From: an uncultured Lachnospiraceae bacterium
Lineage (GTDB): Bacteria > Bacillota > Clostridia > Lachnospirales > Lachnospiraceae
Direction: 5' to 3'
Length of the DNA: 18,403 nucleotides
NCBI GenBank assembly: GCA_946406305.1
Contig: CAMJKC010000016.1
Coordinates: 1 to 18,403 of the forward strand
Of this stretch, positions 1 through 6,884 are shown in pieces. Below the pieces are notes generated by a model. That model saw only the letters and a list, made by a program, of their open reading frames with translations, ran no database searches and was not told where the DNA came from. A program made the translations under genes and the position numbers. Every line of letters begins with the position of its first letter. Position 1 is the first letter of the stretch.

Positions 1-1
1 A

Positions 2-604
2 AAGACACAGATAGAAGAAGGTGCTGAGTGTGATATATTTATATCAGCAGCTCCAAAACAGATGAATCAACTTGATAAAGGAACAGATACTGAACAAGGT
101 CTCAATCTAATTGACAGTAGCACAAGATTTAATTTACTTGAAAATAAAGTAGCGCTTGCTGTAACAGATAAAAATGAGAAACAAATAGATTCATTTAATA
201 CTTTAGTGGAAAAATTAAAATCTAAAGATGTATTTCTCGCTATAGGAAATAGCGATGTTCCTGTTGGGCAATATACAAAAAAAATATTTGACTATTTCAA
301 ATTAGACGAAGAACAGTTAGCAAATGAAGGCTTATTGACTTATGGAACAAATGTAAAAGAAGTAACTTCTCAAGTAGTAGAATCTGTAGTAGATTGTGGT
401 ATAATATATCAAACTGATGCTTATTCAGCAAATTTAGAGGTTGTTGATACAGCGACAAAAGATATGTGTGGTCAAGTCATATATCCAGCAGCAGTTTTAA
501 AAGCATCAAAGAATATAGAAGAAGGAAAAAAATTTTTAGACTACTTAAAGAGTGATACTTCAAAAAAAATATTTGAAGAAGTTGGGTTTACTCCACTTAG
601 TTAA
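2..604 (+). CDS. modA: ModA, molybdate-binding protein (5' truncated)
   Basis: Extracytoplasmic molybdate-binding protein of a ModABC-type ABC transporter, which captures molybdate and delivers it to the ModB permease. The open frame enters from the left edge without a start. The first visible residues include the QIEEGAECDIFISA stretch, which matches the conserved ModA segment (Q-I-E-x-G-A-x-x-D-x-F-I-S-A). An ATG at 62 opens the same frame but lies inside this conserved segment, so it is not the true start. About 200 C-terminal residues are present, including a VDCGIIYQTDA segment typical of the second ligand-binding lobe and the closing region with KxFLDYLxS. The signal peptide and lipobox lie outside the window. 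modB follows after 3 bp. Confident family call; the substrate (molybdate rather than tungstate) is inferred from the cofactor genes downstream. Confidence 0.93.
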   Translation, partial: KTQIEEGAECDIFISAAPKQMNQLDKGTDTEQGLNLIDSSTRFNLLENKVALAVTDKNEKQIDSFNTLVEKLKSKDVFLAIGNSDVPVGQYTKKIFDYFKLDEEQLANEGLLTYGTNVKEVTSQVVESVVDCGIIYQTDAYSANLEVVDTATKDMCGQVIYPAAVLKASKNIEEGKKFLDYLKSDTSKKIFEEVGFTPLS

Positions 605-607
605 TAT

Positions 608-1270
608 ATGGATTTGTATCCTTTATACAATTCAATAAGAATAGCTTTTATAAGTACAATTATAGTTTTTTTTGTAAGTATATATTTGGCTAATTGTATA
701 GTGAAAATTCCGAGAGCCGCAAGGGGGGTGCTTGATGTATTTTTTACTTTGCCACTTGTTCTTCCTCCAACCGTTATAGGATATTTATTACTTAGACTTT
801 TTGGTCCAAAAAGGCTATTAGGAAAATTATTTTTAGAAATTTTTAATTTAAGATGGACTATGAACTGGTGGTCGGCAATTTTGTCAACCACAGTTGTTAT
901 ATTTCCTTTAATGTATAGAACAATAAGAAGTTCATTTGAAGCATATGATAAAACATATAGTGAGTGTAGTATGGATTTAGGTGCAAATAGATTTATAACT
1001 TTTTTTTTAATAAAACTTCCTATATGTAAAGAAGGTTTAATTGCAGGAACTGTTTTATCATTTGCTAGAGCTCTTGGTGAATTTGGAGCAACAAGTATGA
1101 TATGTGGATATACTCCAGGTAAAACAGCTACAATAGCAACTACTGTATATCAGTTGTGGAGAATAAATGATGATTACAAGGCTATGTTTTGGGTAATAAT
1201 AAATATGGTTATATCATCTGGGGTATTATTATTAATAAATTTTTTTGAAAAAAAACAAAAGAAAACATAG
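608..1270 (+). CDS. modB: ModB, molybdate ABC transporter permease
   Basis: Inner-membrane permease of the molybdate importer. The 220-residue length is normal for ModB. Hydrophobic segments lie at about 8-32, 42-65, 88-106, 140-165 and 192-212. The cytoplasmic EAA loop that docks the ATPase is visible at about 111-138, with E-A at 111-112, the conserved Gly at 125 and a closing LP. GEFGAT at 157-162 is the usual ModB signature after that loop. The start at 608 is only 3 bp after the modA stop and has no strong Shine-Dalgarno, which suggests translational coupling. The stop TAG at 1268-1270 overlaps the ribosome binding site of the next gene. No ATPase gene (modC) follows, which is unusual for this operon type. 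Confidence 0.95.
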   Translation: MDLYPLYNSIRIAFISTIIVFFVSIYLANCIVKIPRAARGVLDVFFTLPLVLPPTVIGYLLLRLFGPKRLLGKLFLEIFNLRWTMNWWSAILSTTVVIFPLMYRTIRSSFEAYDKTYSECSMDLGANRFITFFLIKLPICKEGLIAGTVLSFARALGEFGATSMICGYTPGKTATIATTVYQLWRINDDYKAMFWVIINMVISSGVLLLINFFEKKQKKT

Positions 1271-1273
1271 GAG
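1269..1273 (+). promoter_or_regulatory. Ribosome binding site AGGAG that decides the MoeA-like start
   Basis: AGGAG overlaps the modB stop codon and sits 5 nt before the ATG at 1279. A GTG at 1273 is in the same frame but its first base is the last base of this site, so GTG cannot use it. The ATG at 1279 is therefore preferred. Confidence 0.75.
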
Positions 1274-1278
1274 TGAAA

Positions 1279-2295
1279 ATGAAAAAAGTAAAAGTAGAAG
1301 ATGCAATAGGTTTAAAATTATGTCATGACATTACTGCAATGTTTGATGGGTTCAAAGGCCCACTTTTTAAAAGGGGACATATTATAGAAGAAAAAGATGT
1401 AAAAAAACTTTTGTCAATAGGTAAAAAACATATTTATATATGGGAAGATAATGCAAATGAAATACATGAAGAAGATGCTGCTATACGATTATCAAAAATG
1501 ACACAAGTGGAGAATGCACATTTAAAAGATGTAAGCGAAGGAAAAATTTTACTCATAGCAGATAAAGAAGGTATGTTTGTTGTAGATGTTGATTTATTAA
1601 ATGAAATAAATATGATAGGAGACATAACTATAGCAACTATTCCAAATCATTATCATGTAAAAAAAGGTGATAGGCTTGTGTCTATGAGGGTAGTTCCTAT
1701 TGCTGTAGTAGAAGAAAAAATAATAAAGGCAGAAACCCTATGTAAGGGCAAAAAATTATACGATTTACTTCCATTTTCACATAAAAATATAGGGGTTGTA
1801 ATAACTGGCTCTGAAGTGTATAATAATATAGTAGAAGATAAATTTGAAAAAGTTTGTAGAGAGAAGCTTGATAAATTTCCTTGTGATATAATATCTGTTG
1901 AAATATGTGATGATGACGAAGAAATGATAAAAAGTAAAATTAACTCTCTAATAGATAAAGGTGCTGACTTTATAATTTGTGCGGGAGGGATGTCTGTTGA
2001 CCCTGATGATGTAACTCCTTTGGCAATAAAAAACACAGGAGCAGAAATAATATCATATGGAATTCCGGCTCAACCAGGTAATATGACATTAGTTGCATAT
2101 AAGGATGATATTCCAATATTAGGTATTCCTGGAGCAGCAATATCTCTTCCTACTACTATGTTTGATGTGTTGCTTCCACAAATATTTTCAAATAAGAAAT
2201 TTGAGAAAAAAGAACTAATTAAAATAGGTAATAGTGGTTTATGTCAAATGTGTTCAACTTGTCATTATCCAAATTGCACATTTGGAAAATATTAA
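1279..2295 (+). CDS. MoeA-like molybdopterin-binding protein with C-terminal Cys cluster
   Basis: Member of the molybdopterin-binding (MoeA/MogA-like) superfamily found beside molybdenum hydroxylase and cofactor genes in Clostridia. It is likely involved in metal insertion or handling of molybdopterin in the cytoplasm. Starting at ATG 1279 gives 338 residues. The N-terminal part (about 1-150) resembles a MoeA-like region with HDIT at 16-19 and KG followed by HI near 31-35. The MPT-binding-type domain starts near 170 (GVVITGSEV) and has CAGGMSVDPDDVTP at 234-247 and PAQPGNM at 263-269. The extreme C-terminus carries C322, C325, C328 and C333 (CxxCxxCx4C), which could hold a metal or Fe-S cluster. 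It is shorter than classical MoeA (about 400 residues), so I do not assign moeA. Its place between modB and moaA supports a cofactor role. Confidence 0.85.
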   Translation: MKKVKVEDAIGLKLCHDITAMFDGFKGPLFKRGHIIEEKDVKKLLSIGKKHIYIWEDNANEIHEEDAAIRLSKMTQVENAHLKDVSEGKILLIADKEGMFVVDVDLLNEINMIGDITIATIPNHYHVKKGDRLVSMRVVPIAVVEEKIIKAETLCKGKKLYDLLPFSHKNIGVVITGSEVYNNIVEDKFEKVCREKLDKFPCDIISVEICDDDEEMIKSKINSLIDKGADFIICAGGMSVDPDDVTPLAIKNTGAEIISYGIPAQPGNMTLVAYKDDIPILGIPGAAISLPTTMFDVLLPQIFSNKKFEKKELIKIGNSGLCQMCSTCHYPNCTFGKY

Positions 2296-2310
2296 AACTA
2301 TGAGGAAAAA

Positions 2311-3270
2311 ATGATAGATAAATATGGTCGCACAATTTCATATTTAAGAATATCTTTAACTGATAAGTGCAATTTAAGATGTAGGTATTGTATGCCACCA
2401 GGAACTGTAGAGAAAAAACCTCATTCAGATATAATCTCAGAAGAGGAAATTATTTCTTGTGTAAAAGCAGCTGTGAATCTTGGTATAAAAAAGATAAGGC
2501 TTACAGGTGGTGAACCGCTAATAAAAAAGAATATAATAAATATAGTTAAGAAAATAAAAAGCGTTCAAGGTGTAGAAGAATTATGCTTAACTACAAATGG
2601 AGTGTTGTTGTCTAAACTTGCAAGAGATTTAAAATCTGCAGGGCTTGATAGGATAAATATAAGTATAGATAGTTTAAATGAAGAAAAATACAAATACATA
2701 ACAGGTGGTGGAAATATAAAAGATGTATTAGAAGGGATAGATGTAGCATATAAGACAGGGTTTAAGAAGATAAAACTAAATGTTGTCTTAATTGGTGGTT
2801 TTAATGATGATGAGATAGAAGATTTTGCTAATATGACTATTGATAGAGATATAGATGTTAGGTTTATAGAGCTTATGCCTATGTATGATAGTGGAGATTT
2901 TGATAAAAATGCATTCATACCATACACTGTGGTTCTTGATAAATTAAAAAATAGAAATTTGGAAGTAATAGAAAAAGATGGTGGAGTAGCAAAATTATAT
3001 AAGATACCAAATGCGAAAGGTAATATTGGTCTCATAAGCCCAGTTAATAATCATTTTTGCAGTGAGTGTAATAGAATAAGATTAACAGCAGATGGAAAAA
3101 TAAAACCTTGTTTACATTCAAGTGATGAAATAAACATAAAAGGTCTTGACGATATTCAGATGAAGAAAAAATTGGAAGAGGCAATATATAAAAAACCAGA
3201 GAAGCATGATGAGTTGTCTTATACAAGTAGGAGTAAGGCACATAGAAATATGAATCAAATAGGTGGATAA
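2311..3270 (+). CDS. moaA: MoaA, GTP 3',8-cyclase (radical SAM)
   Basis: Radical SAM enzyme that converts GTP to 3',8-cyclo-7,8-dihydro-GTP, the first committed step of molybdenum cofactor synthesis. The SAM-binding [4Fe-4S] cysteines are C20, C24 and C27 in CNLRCRYC. The second, GTP-binding cluster uses C250, C253 and C267. LTGGEPL at 64-70 is the usual motif after the first cluster. The protein ends in GG (318-319), the conserved MoaA tail needed for activity. Length 319 is normal. A GAGG ribosome binding site lies at 2302-2305, 15 bp after the previous gene. The partner enzyme MoaC, often adjacent, is not in this window. Confidence 0.97.
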   Translation: MIDKYGRTISYLRISLTDKCNLRCRYCMPPGTVEKKPHSDIISEEEIISCVKAAVNLGIKKIRLTGGEPLIKKNIINIVKKIKSVQGVEELCLTTNGVLLSKLARDLKSAGLDRINISIDSLNEEKYKYITGGGNIKDVLEGIDVAYKTGFKKIKLNVVLIGGFNDDEIEDFANMTIDRDIDVRFIELMPMYDSGDFDKNAFIPYTVVLDKLKNRNLEVIEKDGGVAKLYKIPNAKGNIGLISPVNNHFCSECNRIRLTADGKIKPCLHSSDEINIKGLDDIQMKKKLEEAIYKKPEKHDELSYTSRSKAHRNMNQIGG

Positions 3271-3282
3271 AAAGGAGGGCTA

Positions 3283-4218
3283 ATGGAAAGTTTAAAAGCT
3301 TCAGTTATAACAATTAGTGATAAAGGAAGTAGGGGAGAGAGAATAGATACTTCTGGGCCAGCAATAAAAAAAATATTAATTGAAAACAAATATCAAGTTA
3401 TATATGAAAATATAATTTCAGATGATATAGAAGGAATAAAAAAAGAACTTATAAAATGTGTTGATGAATTGAAAGTAGATTTGCTTATAACAACAGGAGG
3501 AACAGGTTTTTCTGTAAGGGATAATACACCTGAAGCAACTATTTCTGTAATACAAAAACAAATACCTGGCATACCAGAACTTATGAGATATGAGAGTATG
3601 AAAATTACAAATAGAGCTTGTTTGTCAAGAGCAGTTTGTGGAATAAGAAATAGAACTTTGATACTTAATCTTCCAGGTAGTGAAAAAGCAGCAAAGGAGA
3701 ATTTTATGAGTGTTATTGAACCGATAAAGCATGGCATTGATATGTTAAAAGGAGAAGGAAGTGCTAACTGTGCGAAGGAAGAAGCAAAAATAATAGCAGT
3801 ATGCACAAGTGAAAAAAAAGGATTACAAAAAAAGCCAATTGACCATGTAGATTTTAAATTGCATCACGGAATAGTTGGTGATGCACATGCAGGAGATTGG
3901 CATAGGCAGGTAAGTTTGCTCAGTCAAAATAGTGTTGATAAAGTTCAAAAGAATATTGATTTTAAATTATTGCCTGGAGCATTTGCAGAAAACATTCTTA
4001 TAACACCAGGTATTACATTATATGAATTGCCAATAGGGACAATGCTAAAAGTAGGGACGGCAAAACTTAGGGTTACTCAAATAGGAAAAGAGTGTCATTT
4101 TGATTGTGAGATAAGAAAAAAAGCTGGAGACTGTGTAATGCCAAGAGAAGGTATATTCGCAGAAGTAGTTGAAGAGGGTTCTGCAAAAGCAGGAGATATG
4201 GTTGAAGTTATAAAATAG
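3283..4218 (+). CDS. MogA/MoaB-MOSC fusion protein
   Basis: Two-domain protein. Residues 1-160 form a MogA/MoaB domain, which binds and adenylylates molybdopterin. The signature TTGGTGFSVRDNTPE is at 70-84, with the usual SDKG at 12-15. Residues about 168-311 form a MOSC domain, the fold shared with the C-terminal part of Moco sulfurases and with YiiM/YcbX-type proteins. It contains IVGDAHAG at 197-204, SLLS at 211-214 and the conserved cysteine C271 in GKECH. A short linker (ANCAKEEAK, about 161-169) joins the halves with no stop or frameshift. A strong AAGGAGGG site precedes the ATG with ideal spacing. Fusing molybdopterin adenylylation to a MOSC module suggests handing the activated cofactor to a sulfur-bearing carrier; that is inference. 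The fold calls are firm. Confidence 0.92.
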   Translation: MESLKASVITISDKGSRGERIDTSGPAIKKILIENKYQVIYENIISDDIEGIKKELIKCVDELKVDLLITTGGTGFSVRDNTPEATISVIQKQIPGIPELMRYESMKITNRACLSRAVCGIRNRTLILNLPGSEKAAKENFMSVIEPIKHGIDMLKGEGSANCAKEEAKIIAVCTSEKKGLQKKPIDHVDFKLHHGIVGDAHAGDWHRQVSLLSQNSVDKVQKNIDFKLLPGAFAENILITPGITLYELPIGTMLKVGTAKLRVTQIGKECHFDCEIRKKAGDCVMPREGIFAEVVEEGSAKAGDMVEVIK

Positions 4219-4229
4219 GAAAGAATAAT

Positions 4230-4784
4230 ATGAATATACCTATATTACAAGTAGTTGGATACTCTGGAAGTGGGAAGACAACTTTTATAAAAAAATTAAT
4301 AGAAAGAATGTCAGAAAATAATATAAATGTTGCTACTATAAAGCATGATGTACATGGTCTTGATATTGATAAGGAAGGGAAAGATTCATATGTGTTTTCA
4401 GAAGCAGGAGCAAAAATATCTTGTGTGTCTTCAAAAAGTATAGCAGTTTATAAGGTTCACAAAGAGCCAACTTTATTGGAGATTTTGTTAAATGTAAAAT
4501 ATATGTCAGAAAAAATTGATATAGATTTAATTATAGTTGAAGGATATTCTACATTAGTAAACACATCTGAATATTTAGATATAAAGAAAATATTTAATAA
4601 AATATATACAATAGGGATAGCCCGAAGTGAAACTAATAAAGGGTTTAAGGGTGATGTAAATAATTATGATATACTATTGACTGATGTAAAAGATATATAT
4701 AAAATAGAGTATAGTAAAAATTTATATGACTTAAATGATATAGAAAAAATATATAATATAATAAATAATTTTATAAGGAGGTAG
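4230..4784 (+). CDS. mobB: MobB, molybdopterin-guanine dinucleotide biosynthesis adaptor GTPase
   Basis: P-loop GTP-binding protein that in characterised systems assists MobA, which attaches GMP to the molybdenum cofactor. The Walker A motif GYSGSGKTT is at 10-18. A TIKHD motif near 37-41 is followed by the conserved DKEGKDSYVFSEAGA block, and the Walker B-like IDLIIVEGY segment lies near 102-110. Its 184 residues are normal for the family. It starts 11 bp after the fusion gene. The stop TAG (4782-4784) directly follows the Shine-Dalgarno of the next gene (AAGGAGG, 4775-4781), so the genes are closely coupled. No mobA or mocA is visible, so whether the organism makes a guanine or cytosine dinucleotide cofactor cannot be told from this window. 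Confidence 0.92.
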   Translation: MNIPILQVVGYSGSGKTTFIKKLIERMSENNINVATIKHDVHGLDIDKEGKDSYVFSEAGAKISCVSSKSIAVYKVHKEPTLLEILLNVKYMSEKIDIDLIIVEGYSTLVNTSEYLDIKKIFNKIYTIGIARSETNKGFKGDVNNYDILLTDVKDIYKIEYSKNLYDLNDIEKIYNIINNFIRR

Positions 4785-4788
4785 CATT

Positions 4789-5250
4789 ATGTCAGAAAGA
4801 GATATTTTAAATGCTCTTATTGGATTTGGAGGAGGTTTTGCAATTTTAATTGGTAGTTATTTTTTTATTTCGTATGTATTTACATCACTAAGTTATAAAA
4901 AGGTGTTTGAAGCATATAATTATAAAAATCCAGTATATGCTTTTATTCCATTTTATAGTTTGTATATTTTAGCAGACTTGACATGCGATAGTGTTTTCTC
5001 ATTAGGTGATATAAAAATTGAGAAAAAAATATTTGTTTGGTGGTGGTTAATTAATTATGTAGTAGAGTTTGTTCCTGGAATAGGTGGTTTTTTGAGTTTT
5101 ATAATCAATGTCATATGTAAAGGATATTGTCATGATAAAGCCATAAAAAAAATTGATCCACATTATGATTCACAAGTGTTGAGTTATTTAAGTTCATTTA
5201 TTCCAATTATATTATGGATTTTAGTATTGCCAAAGAAAAATAATGCTTAA
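4789..5250 (+). CDS. Small multispanning membrane protein, unknown function (DUF5684-like)
   Basis: A 153-residue integral membrane protein with hydrophobic segments at about 9-32, 49-64, 81-111 and 131-148. The stretch around 38-60, with an aromatic-rich loop, a conserved AFIPFY and a following YILAD, resembles the small membrane family annotated DUF5684 (pattern AxxxxxPxxAxIPxYN). That resemblance is from memory and unconfirmed. Three tryptophans sit at 84-86 at the start of a membrane segment. The AAGGAGG site at 4775-4781, 7 nt before ATG, is strong. It lies between mobB and an unknown envelope protein whose ATG overlaps its stop codon, so the two are probably translated together. No catalytic motif is visible; role unknown. 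Confidence 0.8.
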   Translation: MSERDILNALIGFGGGFAILIGSYFFISYVFTSLSYKKVFEAYNYKNPVYAFIPFYSLYILADLTCDSVFSLGDIKIEKKIFVWWWLINYVVEFVPGIGGFLSFIINVICKGYCHDKAIKKIDPHYDSQVLSYLSSFIPIILWILVLPKKNNA

Positions 5251-6308
5251 TGAGTAGATATACTAAAAGAGAAAAAGTATTTATAAATAGTATAATAAGA
5301 ATAGTTTTATCTGTGATAATGATTACTGTTTCAATACTTATATTTTATAATGTAATAGTAACAATAATTAATTATCCTTATTTGTCAAACATAAATATAA
5401 AAAAAGAAAATCCGAGTATAAGTTTTACAATAGACAATGATATGGAAGATAGCTTTTTTATTACTGATGACAGGGGAATTAGATATAGAAAAGAAGATAT
5501 GTCTTTTGCTATGGATGAATGGATTGATAAAAATGGAGAGTTATTTTATTTTGACAGTACTTCATTTGGAAAAGAAGGGCAACTCAAATATGGTGGACAA
5601 ATCTATCATTTTGAAAAAGGAAAACTTGTAAAAATAGAGAGAGATAAAAATTATGATGATTTTGTCAATGAAGATTTACTTGGGAGTAAAGATTCTCCAC
5701 AGTATTTGGCATATTTAAGTGAAGATGATAAAGATCCTAATGGGAATTATGCTATAAAATATAAAAGATATAGTGACAATATAGAAGATTACTTAGGGAC
5801 AGTAAATGACAAACAGTATTGTGCTGTAGGTTTGTTAAATATAAATGTAAACAATATATACTTTTTATCGCTTGGCCGTGGTGAAAAAAATGGTCAGTTG
5901 TCAAGGATGAGACCAAATGCACAAAAAAAAGAAATAGTTGGAAATAATGTAGAAGGCTATATTGCACTTTCTGATGAGATAGTTTACTATTATAATGGGA
6001 ATATTGTAGTAAAAGCAAAAACTTGGACAACTGTAGATGTAAAATTTTTAAATGAAGAAAATGAGTTTGAAGATTTAATGAATAGCACTCCTATATCAGA
6101 TTTTGACTCAAATGTATTAGTACCAATGCCAACAGGAGAAATAATAACTCCTATAGGTGTAGCAACAGGAAGTAATATAAGTAGTATGGCTCCTGTCATT
6201 TCATATGAAATAGATGAGCCAATGGAATCTGAATCGGTAAATGTAGGTGTTGCACCAGGAGAGGAGAATGAAGCTGTAGTTCCTATAATTGATGCTTTGC
6301 CGAGGTAA
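5250..6308 (+). CDS. Single-pass membrane-anchored extracytoplasmic protein, unknown function
   Basis: A 352-residue protein with a basic N-terminus (SRYTKREK), one hydrophobic segment at about 11-40 and a long hydrophilic domain, so probably an outward-facing protein with a signal anchor. The middle contains beta-rich Y/F/D/G-containing strands (LFYFDS, QIYHFEKGKL, NNIYFLSLG, EIVYYYNGNIVVK) that resemble repeat blades of DUF5050-type or cell-wall-binding repeats; this is a weak impression. The last 60 or so residues are acidic, rich in P, E, S and V, and look disordered. Its ATG overlaps the previous stop as TAATG (5248-5252), so translation is coupled to the small membrane protein. I recognise no enzyme motif. 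It is an odd companion for cofactor and replication genes. Confidence 0.78.
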   Translation: MSRYTKREKVFINSIIRIVLSVIMITVSILIFYNVIVTIINYPYLSNINIKKENPSISFTIDNDMEDSFFITDDRGIRYRKEDMSFAMDEWIDKNGELFYFDSTSFGKEGQLKYGGQIYHFEKGKLVKIERDKNYDDFVNEDLLGSKDSPQYLAYLSEDDKDPNGNYAIKYKRYSDNIEDYLGTVNDKQYCAVGLLNINVNNIYFLSLGRGEKNGQLSRMRPNAQKKEIVGNNVEGYIALSDEIVYYYNGNIVVKAKTWTTVDVKFLNEENEFEDLMNSTPISDFDSNVLVPMPTGEIITPIGVATGSNISSMAPVISYEIDEPMESESVNVGVAPGEENEAVVPIIDALPR

Positions 6309-6311
6309 GTT

Positions 6312-6884
6312 ATGATATTTTGTATTATTGGAAAATCTGCAACAGGAAAGGATAGTATATATAGAAAAATAATATCAAATGATAAGAGTTTAAAACCAAT
6401 AACTACATATACTACGAGGCCAAAAAGAGATGGGGAGAGAGATAGTATTGAATATGCTTTTGTAAATGAAAAAGAATTACTTGATAAAAAAAATAAAATT
6501 ATTGAAAAGAGAGTATATCATACAGTATTTGGGGATTGGTATTATGCTACTATAGATGATGGTAATATAAAAGACGATTTTAATTATATAGTAATAGGGA
6601 CACTTGAATCTTATAAAAGTTTTATAAATTATTTTGGAAAAAACAAAGTAATACCTATCTATATAGAAGTTGAAGAAAATTTGCGATATGAGAGGGCTAA
6701 GAAAAGAGAGAGTGAGCAAAAAATACCAAAATATGATGAGATGGAAAGAAGAATAAAGGCAGATAATATAGATTTTAGTGAAGAAAACATAAAACAACTT
6801 GGAATAGATGTTAGGTTTAAAAATGATGATATAGACAAGTGTGTTGATAGAATACATAAATATATAGAGAGTAAAAAATGTTAA
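6312..6884 (+). CDS. Guanylate-kinase-like nucleoside monophosphate kinase
   Basis: Cytoplasmic P-loop kinase of the guanylate kinase fold, 190 residues. The Walker A loop GKSATGKDS is at 7-15 and differs from the classical Gmk form GPSGxGKST. The GMP-binding region is recognisable at 34-49: TTRPKRDGERDSIEY (classical TTRxxRxGExxGxxY). A lid-like basic segment (YERAKKRE) lies near 130. The changed loop and substitutions make GMP as substrate likely but not certain. It lies directly upstream of holB and overlaps it by 7 nt, a position that many Firmicutes give to thymidylate kinase (tmk). The ATG follows the preceding gene by 3 bp with only a weak upstream site, so coupling is likely. Confidence 0.82.
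   Translation: MIFCIIGKSATGKDSIYRKIISNDKSLKPITTYTTRPKRDGERDSIEYAFVNEKELLDKKNKIIEKRVYHTVFGDWYYATIDDGNIKDDFNYIVIGTLESYKSFINYFGKNKVIPIYIEVEENLRYERAKKRESEQKIPKYDEMERRIKADNIDFSEENIKQLGIDVRFKNDDIDKCVDRIHKYIESKKC

Noticed and set aside
1273..1278. GTG at 1273 as start of the MoeA-like protein
   Set aside because: The GTG overlaps the AGGAG ribosome binding site. ATG at 1279 has ideal spacing.
1653..2036. Long antisense open frames inside the MoeA-like gene, and similar ones inside moaA, xdhA, xdhB and pbuG
   Set aside because: They are opposite conserved coding sequence and their compositions (S/I/F-rich) are those of reverse-complemented coding DNA.
5437..5631. Second open frame on the + strand inside the 352-residue gene
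   Set aside because: It is a shifted frame within a longer coupled gene, with no ribosome binding site of note and no recognisable domain.
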